Source of the DNA: Polytrichum commune
Lineage: Eukaryota > Streptophyta > Polytrichopsida > Polytrichales > Polytrichaceae
DNA: 64,000 bases
Direction of reading: 5' to 3'
Assembly (NCBI GenBank): GCA_950295325.1
Contig: OX485804.1
Span: 52,700,001-52,764,000 of the forward strand
Both the position numbers and the translations under genes were made by a program. Of this stretch, positions 49,175-60,299 are shown in pieces. How positions within the stretch are numbered: position 1 is the first letter of the stretch; each line of letters begins with the position of its first letter. The notes under the pieces were generated by a model. The model had not been told where the DNA came from. It searched no databases and was given only the letters and a program-made list of their open reading frames with translations.

Positions 49175-49550
49175 TGTGGCTACGTCCCAGGCTAGATCAC
49201 ATCTTCATTCGGCTAGGCCCTGCCTCTCCCACGTCTCCTTCACTGCTTGGTCTTTCTGTTTGCACTTGTGTGGGATCTTCCCCCTGTTGGGAACCAATGT
49301 GACAATACCCGGTCACTTAAGCCATTAAGTTCCTTTGGCATGTGAAGGAACTCCATTAGTTAACTTGGGAATGATGAAAGTGATGTCGACTTGATTAATT
49401 GTAATTTTGACCGGGTATTGTCACGTTGGTTCTCAACGAGGGAGAGTTCCCATGCAGGTGCGGGCAGAAAGACCGGTAGTGAAGCAGGCGTAGGAGGGGC
49501 ATGGCCCAACCGAATGAAGATGTGATCTTGCCCAGGGCTGTGGGTACAGT
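49175..49550. repeat. Foldback element, about 140-bp arms and 90-bp spacer
   Basis: The left arm (about 49175-49315) and right arm (about 49407-49550) are reverse complements with scattered mismatches. Shared blocks include GATCACATCTTCATTCGG, CTTCACT, GGTCTTTCTG and GTGACAATACCCGGTCA. The transcript of either strand would fold into a long hairpin. No coding content; the class is unknown. Confidence 0.8.
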
Positions 49551-49675
49551 TCCACCTTGATTAGACAACACGTGTCTTGTTGACCAAACTTTCTAGTGTT
49601 GATTTACCATCGTATTAACGATTACAACGCTCGTAAGATAACATCTTTAGGCCTGATTTATCATAGAATAGAGGT

Positions 49676-50400
49676 ACACTAAATATGATATTTAGTGTCA
49701 TATGGTGTTTTATGTCAGTGTGGTAACTTTTTGGATGACACTTCTTATGAATAAGTGTATGATTACTGTCATGGATGATGGATGAGTTCATCCATTGTCC
49801 AAAACCCTACCTGCTCTTGTCAGCAACTTGTGATGAAACAATTGTCATGGATGATTGAAATTCGGATGAAAAATCACTTAGTAAGTGATAGTGATTGCAA
49901 CATTGTAAGTCTATAATCCACCCCCTCACACAAAATTAGAAGGAATGACAAATAATGTTGGGTTAACATTTAGTGTTGGTAACACTAAATATCATATTCA
50001 ATGTAGTCAATGTGCATAAGTGATGGGACCTACTCTAAGGATATGCCTTGGGATTGTAGAATTGTTCCAAGTACAAAATGCATCGGAAGAAGAATATGAA
50101 TCATGATCATCAATGGGCTCACTTAACCCCTAAATGCTTTCACATTTGATTTTTTGGCAAGGGTAGCACCAATGCTTCAAATTTGAGTCATGTAGCAAAA
50201 TGAACTTTGTTTTCTTGAATTTCAAGTGTACAATTGTGAAGTAAACTACACTAAATATGAAATTTAGTATCATATGGTAGTCTATGTCACTATAGTAGCT
50301 TTTTAGATGACATTTCTTATGAATAAGTGAACAAATATTGTCATGGATGTTGGATGATAACTTTATGTTCATCCATAGCCCAAAACCCTACTTGCTTTTG
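49676..50400. repeat. Direct repeat pair with TTTAGTGT palindromes
   Basis: Copies at 49676-49835 and 50248-50400 share CACTAAATATGA, ATCATATGG or GTCATATGG, GATGACA(C/T)TTCTTATGAA and CCAAAACCCTAC. The first begins with a perfect 23-base palindrome (ACACTAAATAT, G, ATATTTAGTGT; 49676-49698). An inverted TAACACTAAATATCATATT lies near 49980. It may be two copies of one MITE related to 43923-44385. Confidence 0.6.
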
Positions 50401-50503
50401 TTTACCCACTCTTCTCTAAGTTGCGTTGTCTCCAACAACTTTTGTTTACCCACCCTAACAACTCCTTTCACAATGTACTTGAGAGTTTGCTTGTAGGGTT
50501 TGC

Positions 50504-52300
50504 TTGAGAGTTTGCAATCCAAATTTCGAAGGTGTTGAAGAAGAAGTTCATAGGGCTCTATCATACGATTCAACCATACTTGAAGTTAGAATTTTCTTGG
50601 AGGTCATAGAAATCTTTGAGGAGCACCACATGTATGGTATCCTTGCATTTGACTTGTCTCAAAAATCAAGAGTGGAAAGCTCACCTTCTATGGGGGTTGA
50701 TGAAGTAGAGGTTGATGGTAGTGTTATGCATGGTTTAAAGTTGGTTGACAAGTCATTGCTTATACAAACTACTTCTATAATGGACTCTAGTGAGAATGAA
50801 GCTAATTATGTAGAAGGTAGTTCTATGAAGGACAATACGACTCTCATGTAATTTAAAGATGGTGTATAATTGTTTCACGTTGCAAATATTGAGCATGTTG
50901 ATGTTGCTTTAAGTACTTCTTCTCAAGGGTGCCAGGATACAAATAACGATGGGTTTGCTATAATGTACTATATGTTGACAAATGAGTTGCTCCCCAAAAA
51001 TTGGGGTTTTTTTTTATGATGTTTAGATGAACTTTGTCACCCTCAAAGTGTACACAAGGACAAAGGGCCACATGAGGACATTTTGAGATATTCACCCTTT
51101 GACTCGGAGTAAGCAACATGTGCACTCAACATTTTCCAAGTATATCTAGTAATGTCGTGCACAACCACGATCTTGTCGTAAGGGGAAAACCTCATCCAAA
51201 TTGGACATCCTTCCTATGGCTGCATTCCACGCATTTTGCCTTGCATCTAACCTTACACTCCATACATTGCCTCCTCACATTGTAATTCCTCATCATGGAT
51301 TTGGGGCACATATGGAGAAAATATGGATACACATTTCTTCCTAGCTGTCCATTCCCCCACTAAGTCCTTCCCCAATCTCAACCTAAATTTCAATTGCAAA
51401 TAGGTTCTACCAATTTCATTGAAATCATGACCAAATTCACTATAAAGACAACCAATTTAGCTTGATCTTTGAACCAATTTCACTACATGTTATAAACAAA
51501 TTAATGTAAAAAATCATTTACAAAAATCAATCTCCTAAAATGTATAACTTTATTTCATAAAGAATTATACATCGTGTAGATTCTCCCCGCGATTAGCTCT
51601 ACCAAATTGTTTCTTGACCTCTCTTATCCAATTGTGGACCATGTTTGTAGTAATTGCTTCAATGTACAATAATCAAAGACCACGGGAGAATTGGCATTGC
51701 TTACAACCTGCTTTGAGGTATTGTAATGAAAGACCAAAGAAATATTGACGCCAAGGCCTACATGCTTTTAGGTAAACAAACAATGAGGAGGAAGCAATGA
51801 ACAATGAGAAGGCAAAGAATGCAAAACGAGGAGGCAAGAAGTTGAAAATATGAAAACCACATAGTGCAAAAATATTTCTAAGATTGGGTTGGAAGATTCA
51901 TGAAGTTGCTAAAAGTAAAGATCCACTATCATGCATTGAAGTGTGCCGCATGTGAAGTCAATTTAGAAGAACCATGAAATTATTTAGAAGGTTCATGAAA
52001 GTAACTAGGATTCGATTATATTTGGATTAATGTATAAAGTTTGGACAATTTCAACCACCAATAAATGGTACACTAGATTGCAAAACTACACAAATATGGT
52101 GGTTGGCGAACATGGAATACTAACGTTCGAAGTTGCAGTTGTTGTGTTGTTGCTTTTGTTGTTGTTGGATGATTTTGTCCCCACATGGTACATCCTTTAA
52201 ATTTTTTGGACAAGTTGTTTGTCCAATTATACTTAAATGTTAGTTAATTGGTAGTCTAAGAACACTTTGGTGACATTGATTACAAGGTTCGTGATCTAGT
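50504..52300. other. No gene supported; open frame of 115 codons without family
   Basis: A plus-strand frame at 50504-50851 encodes an acidic, serine-rich peptide that matches nothing I know. It has no splice-consistent neighbour. The rest is AT-rich and may be the 3' flank of the piggyBac relic on the minus strand. Confidence 0.35.
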
Positions 52301-52309
52301 TTGAAACTT

Positions 52310-54126
52310 TCATGAAATTGAGTTTGCACTTAACAAAGGAGTATCTACTGATGCATCTTCCATATGTTCATAATAGTAACATCTAGCAACAAAAAAAAAT
52401 CGATGCCACCACTTGTGGGACCTAACATGTATGGATCATTGCCCCACAAGTTGGTCAGCCACATCGCATCCTCGCATCCTCGCATGTAGGTGGATAGGAC
52501 TAGTCTTAGTAGGAATCCTTTTGTCCTTAACAATGCTTTCCACACACATGGTATCTTTATAGCAATAGGTTCTTAACGTGTTGATAACATCAAGACAACT
52601 TTTCTGTCAACCCAAGATACTATGCTAATGGACTGTGACTTGTGAATCCTCTATACTATAGTCTCCTAGAGGGCTTACCTAAATCCTTCTTTGCTCTTAG
52701 AGCCTTTGGAAGTCCAGTAATGTTTGACCTTATTGTATTGGTTGTATAAATGCCCATAGTGAGTAATTATGTGAACAAAGGTATCGACATGAAAAATTGA
52801 CAATTACAACCATATGGCTCAAGTTCTCCAACCCCTTCACTAATTGTATCATTGCTTTTAGCCCAACTTGTAGTTTCCCTTGTTGGATATTTTGACAACC
52901 AATATACCTTTGTTTTTACCACAATAAATGTTAAAATTTGTACACATAACGTGTTTTGGCATCCACAAATGGCCACATCTTCAACCCCCACTTGAAAGGT
53001 TTTGAAGGCACATATTAATGCACATGAAAATTAACCCCCCTGTAGTGTACCATCATCTTGTCTATTGTCACTTGCTCGTGAAGATTCCATTGTTTCTGAC
53101 AAGTGAATTGCATGATATCAAGTAACTAATGCACCTTGTACACTTTGACATAATTTGGTGAGCTTTTATCCACAATCTCTCACTCATCTTTTGTCAAGTG
53201 GAAACATCTCATTATACGCTCAAAACGCGCAACATGACATGGTCCCCGAAATTACTGGACAATAGAAAAGGCTTCTTGCTCCAATATGATCACACACTAG
53301 GGTTCCTCTTCAAACCCATTAGAATATGCATGCCCAAAAATGCCTTGAGCTCTTGCATCTCTAGGGGAAACTGCTTTGGTCTAGCTTTGGTTGAATGTAT
53401 TTTGGTGATTCAAACACCATTATTAGGAACATCGGCATTTGATTACTTTCACGTAAAATGGATTTCACAATTTAAACATCCTTAAAATTCTCTACAACCC
53501 CTAGCCTAGGTCCAATGGAAGGTTCCACATTTGGTTTATACGTGGGAAATTCATGCTCCCAAATGTCCTCCCCGTTTTGTTTGTTTGTTTGTTTGTTTTT
53601 GTTTTTTTTGGTTTTGTTTTTCCCTTTCCTTTCCTTTGTACCCCCTCCCAATGTCAATATCAACCTCCACATCATGGTCAATTTCATCCTTGTCATCAAC
53701 ATCATCATCCATGAAATAATCTAAGTCCTCCACATTATTGGTGCAGTTATCCTCAAACTGTTCTTTGTCCACACCTGTGTAGTGTCAACTTCCCTCAAAT
53801 TATGCTCACAAAACCTCACATGAACATTATGGAAGACATTATTATCCTCAATTTAACCACATACATTGTCTCATTAGTGCCCAAGCTAACATAGTGGTTA
53901 CTAGCTACCCCAAATAATCATTCCCCTTGGACATCCTATCGGTCTTCACCGTCCTCATCGGAAAAAAATGGGACCCTAACTGGAACTGAAATATCTTGAC
54001 CATGCAACTACGAAGGAAGATTATTAGGACCCTCGGTTGCATCCAAAATTGTTTGATGGAAATTAGGACCATGGAGAATTTGGACATGGTTTGCATAAGT
54101 ATCATCCAATGTAGAACGTCCTTCAC
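52310..54126 (-). pseudogene. piggyBac-family (PGBD, DDE_Tnp_1_7) transposase fossil
   Basis: A decayed cut-and-paste transposase with at least six stops and several frameshifts. Read 5' to 3' on the minus strand, motifs appear in piggyBac order. First comes an acidic N-terminal stretch (DYFMDDDVDDKDEIDHDVEV), then ELKAFLGMHILMGLKRNPSV and SYWSKKPFLLSSNFG. VTIDKMMVHYRG holds the first catalytic Asp codon (53060-53062), and YVPSKPFKWGLKMW leads to FVDAKTRYVY with the second Asp codon (52961-52963). These are followed by CQFFMSIPLFT, TIRSNITGLPKAL, WVDRKVVLMLSTR, MRGCDVADQL and RSHKWWHRFFF. The third Asp of the family's C-D-N-x-F-x-S-I-P motif is lost (C-Q-F-F-M-S-I-P here). No TTAA-flanked ends could be fixed. 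Family identity is secure from motif order; activity is excluded. Confidence 0.9.
53575..53598. repeat. (GTTT)n microsatellite inside the piggyBac relic
   Basis: About six GTTT units, seen directly. It encodes the K/Q/N-rich stretch that follows the acidic segment of the relic. Confidence 0.85.
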
Positions 54127-54870
54127 GTGTCCTCTTGTCAGAATTTTATGCTAAAACAAAATCCTTTGGGGAATTGTCCACCTCATAACAATATGGGTTG
54201 CAAATGCTTCCCGCCTCAAAGTTCAATGACCCTGCTTCAACATCATGAAATTAATATTATTTCCAAACAAATATTTCACAATTTTATGGGGAACTTGGTA
54301 AATTACATGCGGTGAAACATCAAACATGGATGATAATTGCATATCGATGTTCATTTTATTATTATTATTGTGAATTGTGGATAACTATTTGTGTCACATT
54401 CAACACTTCAAGTTCATGTAGAGAGATTAGGTGTGAATTTCAACAACTGAGAAACATTGATGTGCCAGTTGTGTCACATTTCACAATGAAGAAACGATTA
54501 CTCAAATTTTTTTCTTTTGAAAATGTCACAATTATGTGACACATTGAAAAATCCATGAATAAATTGAAAATTGCACTACTACAATAGTCACTCAAAAACT
54601 GGAAGTATGGAAATATACTTGGAAACTGCTCGGCTTGCTTCTTGATGATGAAATCCAAAGGAGAGTGGTTTGAGAAGTTTAAGGAGTTCCAAGCCGGGCA
54701 TGTATTCCATCCATGTTGGCATCCATTACCCTCCCAAAGTTCATCCACTTGGACAGAACTCTTTCCTTAGGCTTCGTGACCAACAAACATTAGGGACATC
54801 AGATCAAACATACAAAATTGATAAGAACACATAAAAGGGAATGTGATGAGCCGACGTGAATGACTGGAAC

Positions 54871-55594
54871 CTCGGGGGGTGCACCTTTCATTAAAACCTA
54901 GAATCACGTGCGTTCACTGCATACTCTAAAAACCCCCCATATACAAGTTATTTTTTGTGAAATGAAGTAATACACATACAATTGCAACAATAAATATACA
55001 AGTGACAATATGTATACACAAAAAAACATCCATTCATATATAGTCATTAACATAAGTATACAAATATACTTTTGAACAATAATTAACCCCTACAATATGT
55101 ATAACAAAATATCCTAGCTTTCATCAGCAAAGTCGTTGAAAACTTTTTCATCTCCCAGATGTAACTCATAAACATTTGATTCACCAATATATGTCATTGT
55201 AGCCAATGCAATTATTGTCTCTAAGTCTACCATCAAATGATCAGTAAGATCATATGTCCACTTGTTGTTAGCCCATTTTTGATACCAACATAAACCAATA
55301 TGCACGTTCGATGGACGGTCCATCAAGTCAATTGGATCCCTATACTCCACCCAACGATTACCAAACGATTTCCAAACGATTTCATCCAATATGAAAACTT
55401 ATGATATGTAGTATAATAACAGTACCATACAAGTACAATTATTGTATATTTTTTAAAGGCCTTCCATATATGTACGTAACTATAAATTATAACATGTATA
55501 CTATATGTATACGTAATACAACAAGGTCCAAATCAATACCCCTCATGTGCACTCACGTATACTCGTACATGTTTAGTACAGTGCACCCCCCGAG
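54871..55594. mobile_element. hAT-like element, 724 bp, TIR CTCGGGGGGTGCAC, duplication ACTGGAAC
   Basis: A perfect 14-bp TIR, CTCGGGGGGTGCAC (54871-54884), and its inverse (55581-55594). The exact 8-mer ACTGGAAC flanks both sides (54863-54870, 55595-55602). An 8-bp duplication fits hAT. The interior includes a minus-strand open frame of 91 codons (55389-55114, with SFGNRWVEYRDPIDLMDRPS) of unknown origin, perhaps captured sequence. It sits just upstream of the piggyBac relic. Confidence 0.85.
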
Positions 55595-55604
55595 ACTGGA
55601 ACAT

Positions 55605-56680
55605 GGTCATATTTATGAAAATTGGAAAGGAATGATGATGGAATTACCTGAGAGCAAGCCGATTTGTGACAAACAATTCTATTTGCAATTCGAACACCAG
55701 TAATCGGTGGCGTGGTCGGTTTTGGCCGAAGTTTCTTCACACTCTGCCCTGTGGGATGTTCCAAGGTAGGAAGAAGATGGATTCTCGTCTCCTGGGCCAA
55801 TGTTGGGCCGGCATGTCCAAGCTCGATTGAGGTGCTGACTGCAGACTCCGGAGGGAAGATCAAAGTTGTCATGGGTTCCGAAGCGTGCAACAATCAGGTT
55901 GTGGGTTAGTAATACACCAAGGGAAGGGGACACGTTCCATGACCAAGCAGGATCATGACAAGCGTGACTACAATTGTATGGGCGGAGATGTGGATTCGGC
56001 CAGGGATGAATCCAGAACACCTCGTTATTGCAGAAGTTCACACATTTCAGAGCAGTCATTGCGGACTAGATACCTATGGAAGCAGGGAAATATGAGCAAG
56101 CAGTACGTAGCAGTCTGATTCACCTCTAAATTTCAGAGCATGCATATATGGTAATTTGGGCGCAATCTGTACGCCTAAAATTCAGAATCAGAGAATCCAT
56201 TTTGCTTCTGGACTTAGAAATTAAGCCATGGGTCGGGCCTGGCCAAATGTGGACCGCCGAAGCTACAGATGGCTCAGAAGCATATTTGTGGGAGTTGACT
56301 TCTATGTGGACTCAAGTACAGGCGCTCATGATAGATCCGGCCAAGACCAGCGAAGAAATCACGGAGAAACGGTGGAGGGGGCCCATGTCTGTGTGTGGAT
56401 CTGTATGAGGTATGAAGCACGGCCGAGTGCTAGATTCGGCCTAGCATGGACCAACAGTCCATGTGCTGCCGTGACCACTGGACCTTCAAGCATTTTAGCA
56501 CCGCTACCTAACGAATGACTCGCTTCTGAACAAAGGTGGGACTCAGCAATTCAACATGGCCAAGCAGTAGCTGTGGGCACTGAAATTCTATTCATGACCT
56601 CTTGAGCACTAATAAAGGCGGACCTAAAGAAGTTGAGAGATGTTCATGATTGAAGATTGGAGAATTAAACAACAGAATGG
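55605..56680. other. GC-richer island of unknown nature
   Basis: Composition and codon-like texture differ from the AT-rich surroundings. Open frames on both strands overlap without a recognisable family. The words ATTCGGCC and ATCCGGCC recur (about 55994, 56335, 56431, 56824). It could be an old gene or pseudogene, a transcribed non-coding locus or transposon interior. Confidence 0.35.
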
Positions 56681-56699
56681 GATTCCAGATTATGATCAA

Positions 56700-57190
56700 A
56701 GGAGAACAGAATGGGATTTCAGATTTTGAGAAGAACTGAACGTGAAAGATGGCAAGGGTATGTGGGTATGCTTACATCCGTTGCTAGAATTAACCGTGTG
56801 ATTAGCTTGAGGAGGGAACGTTGGATCCGGCCACATATTCCAACGAATTTCGTCGTAGATAGCGTCACTTATGGCATCATATTCATCTGCTTCGTGTCGA
56901 ACCTCCACGCAAGGATTCTTGCCCCACTCTGGTAGAACAAGTACCGGATCGCGACCGGTGTGAGGAGGGTGCCACGGGTTCAAGCAAAGTGAGCACGCGG
57001 TAAACTAAGAAGGTGCTCTTTATTCCCAGAGGCGAATTAATGAGAGATCTTCATTTGCCCCTTGAACACGATGAGCCCATTCCCTGATGAGATGCGAGAG
57101 ATGAGCAAATGTTTCGGAAGATTGAGTAGGGTTTGGCCATTGGTGATTGCCAAGCTCTTCTGCAAGAGAGGAGATGTGTGATTTTGAATG
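56700..57190 (-). pseudogene. Coding-like remnant, family not recognised
   Basis: Two minus-strand stretches look protein-like although interrupted. The first (about 57190-57020) reads SSLAEELGNHQWPNPTQSSE then TFAHLSHLIREWAHRVQGA and NEDLSLIRLWE, then a stop. The second (56983-56810) includes GRDPVLVLPEWGKNPCVEV and YDEIRWNMWPDPTFPPQ. The balanced amino-acid composition contrasts with random frames nearby. I know no family to match, and the two pieces may or may not belong together. Confidence 0.35.
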
Positions 57191-57239
57191 GGAGCTTCTT
57201 GATTTCTACAAAGGTCTCCGCTCACTACTCTAATGCCTC

Positions 57240-58548
57240 CTCCCCACCTGGCCTTACCAAATAACCAAAGTCTTTTCTAAAAACCCGCTAAAGCTCCCTC
57301 GGTTATTGCGGAGGCATCTTGCCATCCCAATGCATCTACAAGAACTTGCTCATGAGATTTTTGAGTAGGTTTTAGTTAAGTAGCTTTCACACATGTTCAT
57401 TGTTTTTCTCTACCAAGCAATGAATGTTGGATAATTTTTGTCCTGTCCTCAAATGCCTTACTACTCATCTATCTTACCATTAGTTTTTTGTTAATGAAGC
57501 TCCTCGTGCCCTCATAGCTAAGACTAAAAGCAACCAATCACAAGGGCGGGAGGCGACACTTTTAAAGATCCTACATTCTTGCCTCATGTCTAGGTACCGA
57601 TGGGAGGGTTGGTGCTTGAGGCTTAAAACCTCCACTTTTAAACCATGCCACATCATTTGCCAACTAGGCTCGGCATTAGATAATGTCGATGGTGTGAAAG
57701 CTGTGTTTTTAGAACCAACTTTTAGGGGTGGGGAGGGGGCTAGGTAGATGTCCTAATTCAATTGTTTTTCATACTGAGACGATGATATTATAGTGGTATG
57801 TGGTTTGGTGTGATTCCATGAAAGATTATCAAAAGACATGTGTTCAAACTATATTGGAACGTGTGCTCAAATGTGATAATCATTCTAAGTTCAATAGTAA
57901 ACATACTTGGAGGAGGAGGTACATGACCATTTAATGAGCACGAGTATCTTCACTTTGATTATGATACTCATACGAGCTCCAAAAATAATGAGGAAAGTGG
58001 CCATGGCCTTGATTTGGAGTTGCTAACCATGTCGTACTAATTAAGTGTTCCATATCCTAGGAGAATTGGGCTAGTCGGGAAGAGGTAGTCCATTTAGGAC
58101 CCATCTACCTTAACACATGGGCCCGTTTGAAATTTGTAGGAACGTGGTATTGTATGGTAATTGTTGTGAAATATAAGTTACACATTTCCATCAAGGTGAC
58201 ATTATACCGAATATTTGCAGAGAACTCTAGTATTGTAGGCTGATAGTAGGTTGGGCAGAAAACAATCCAAAATACTAAAGCCTATTTATTTGTTGGAAAT
58301 TACTGGGCTAGATGGCCTAAACGAAAGAAGAAATAATCATCAAAATGCCTAGATTTCAAGAAATTTAGTGCAGTAGAACAACTCAATCCAAAGTCAACAA
58401 CTCACAATTGACAACACCACCTGTCACACACATTCGCACGGAGTCAACTTCACCTTCACGCATTAGGTATTGAACCTCTCAAATTCAAATCAACTGAAAC
58501 CTTAAGAACATGGGAAGTCTGCTAGAGAAGTGTGTGTCTAAGCAAATC
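57240..58548. other. No gene supported; dispersed repeat copy at 57780-57980
   Basis: Contains the copy of the KLCR-intron repeat family with AGACATGTGTTC, GATAATCATTCTAAG, TTCAATAGTAAACATA and CCATTTAATGAGCACGAG. It is most like the copy at 41445-41655. Otherwise featureless. Confidence 0.45.
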
Positions 58549-58992
58549 TAAGGGCCGCTTTACACTACGGTGGAGAAGTGCACTGGTCGGTCAAGAACGT
58601 TCGCCCAAGACATGGTTGTTTGAGGCGAGGGATGGTATGCCGGAGAAGATGAAAAGACAATAAAAGAATGCCTTAAGAAGTTTTAATTGGCCGTAGTGTA
58701 ACCACATATAGGAGAAGTGTATTGGACAACTTCACCAAGAGGAGAAGTCCACCGGACTACTTCACAAAACGGTCAAAGCCGGCCATAGTAGAAACCTTAC
58801 CCCCTAAATGACCATTGTATTGATATTTTAAAAAAATTGATAAATAAAATAAAACATATATGGCAATGTTATAGAACTTCTTTCATGATAATAATTTATT
58901 TGAAAATGTTTCAAATCTAAATACATCCAAATTAAGGTAAATAAGTAGGTAACATTATCTTCTTATTGATTTTTAAAGAAATAACATGTTGG

Positions 58993-59756
58993 TATAGTCC
59001 AACCTCGTTAATATGACACTCGTTTATACAACACCCTCAATATTACGACACATTTTTACGAGACCAAACTTTTTGGTTCAAAACTCCCTCTTTAGACGAC
59101 TACAACACTCGATAATGCAACATATAGAATCTCCATTTTGTCATATTAAAGAGGTAGTTAATGCTAGAATTCCTTTCATCTATATAATGTACATCTAAAG
59201 TACATCCATCTTCACTTGGGAATTACTTGGGAACTTCACTTATTGTTGGGAACTTAATGATAATTAGGGTTACTAGTGTAGAATGGACATGGTTAGGGTG
59301 AGAGTGGCCTCTTGCCTAGTATGTTGCCTTGTACATGGGTGATATAGTATCACCAGTATCTTGATGCTAAACGTCATGCATCATTGTTGTCTAGTTTCTT
59401 ATTAGAGAACTCTTTATATTTTGGTGTTAATGAAATTATTAGTTTCCAAAAGTTAGATGGGAATTTAGATAAGATGACAGTTGCTTACTTGGGTAGGCAA
59501 CACCAAAGATATTTGGACTCTTATTTGAAGAGTTCATGAGAATATTTGTAATTTTTTGGAGTAATAAGTTATTATTTCATACCATCTATATTGCTTAAAC
59601 TTGTTGTATATATTTCTAAGCTTATATTACTTATGTTTTCATATTCCCTCAATAGTATGACAACTTTATGTCATTTGTCATAGTAATGAGAAGACGACAC
59701 CTCGACAATACAACTTTTTTGTATTTCCCAAAAATGTCATACTAAAGAGGGAGAAC
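58993..59756. mobile_element. Possible pogo/Tigger-like remnant inside the Harbinger-like element
   Basis: AGTCCAACCTCGTTAATATG at about 58997 resembles the pogo/Tigger end style (CAGT..AACCTCG.TAAT.CGA). Further forms are ACTCGTTTATACAAC, ACACTCGATAATGCAAC and ACACCTCGACAATACAAC. Inverted forms (GTCATATTAAAGAGG near 59140, GTCATACTAAAGAGGG near 59736) may be the opposite ends. The boundaries and the number of insertions are unclear. Confidence 0.4.
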
Positions 59757-59774
59757 AATGGTGCAAAGACTTCT

Positions 59775-60190
59775 CTTGGGGTGATCACACCCCCTTACGT
59801 TTCATAACCACGTGCGATAAAAGTTTGCTACCTTATATTATATGCCATATATAATTTTGAAAATTATGATACTTTTTCTACATATGCATAACCATTGATA
59901 ACATCTTATATATATATATATATTGAAATTTGTGAGCATCTTAATTTTTGTAGTAAAATTTTTAGTCCAATTTTGCATCATTCTAGTTGGAAACGGTATG
60001 TGTTATAAAATTTATTAAAAAAATCATGAAATTTGGTTATTATTTTTTACTATGTAATAGATACCATGTATATCTACTCACGAAAAACAATTGATAAAAT
60101 TTTGACCCATTTTGGTGATGCTTTATGTAGAAAGTAGATTTTATTTATCGCATGTGGTGTTCAACTTGACAATGGAGTGCACCCCCCGAG
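59775..60190. mobile_element. hAT-like MITE, 416 bp, nested; ends related to 54871-55594
   Basis: The right end GTGCACCCCCCGAG is identical to that of the 724-bp element at 54871-55594; the left end CTTGGGGTGATCAC is diverged. The flanks AGACTTCT (59767-59774) and AGATTTCT (60191-60198) form an 8-bp duplication with one mismatch. The interior is AT-rich, includes a (TA)n run near 59907-59922, and is not obviously shared with the larger element. Confidence 0.75.
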
Positions 60191-60225
60191 AGATTTCTTT
60201 AGGAAAGAAATATTTTATTGAAGTT

Positions 60226-60299
60226 GGAGTTCTTTGGAGGACAAGTTTCTGGTCCGAGGCTTTGAGGTTGCCCAAGAAACTTGACCTCCAGAGAACTCC
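60226..60299. repeat. Hairpin, about 27-bp arms, in the subterminal region of the nested element
   Basis: GGAGTTCTTTGGAGGACAAG (from 60226) pairs with the reverse complement of the block ending at 60299 (CTTGACCTCCAGAGAACTCC). The arms carry only a few mismatches and a loop of about 18 bases. Confidence 0.8.

Noticed and set aside
50123-55090. TTAACCCC sites (about 50128 and 55086) as piggyBac element ends
   Set aside because: TTAA target sites next to CCC are what the family uses, but both sites point the same way and no inverted partner was found.
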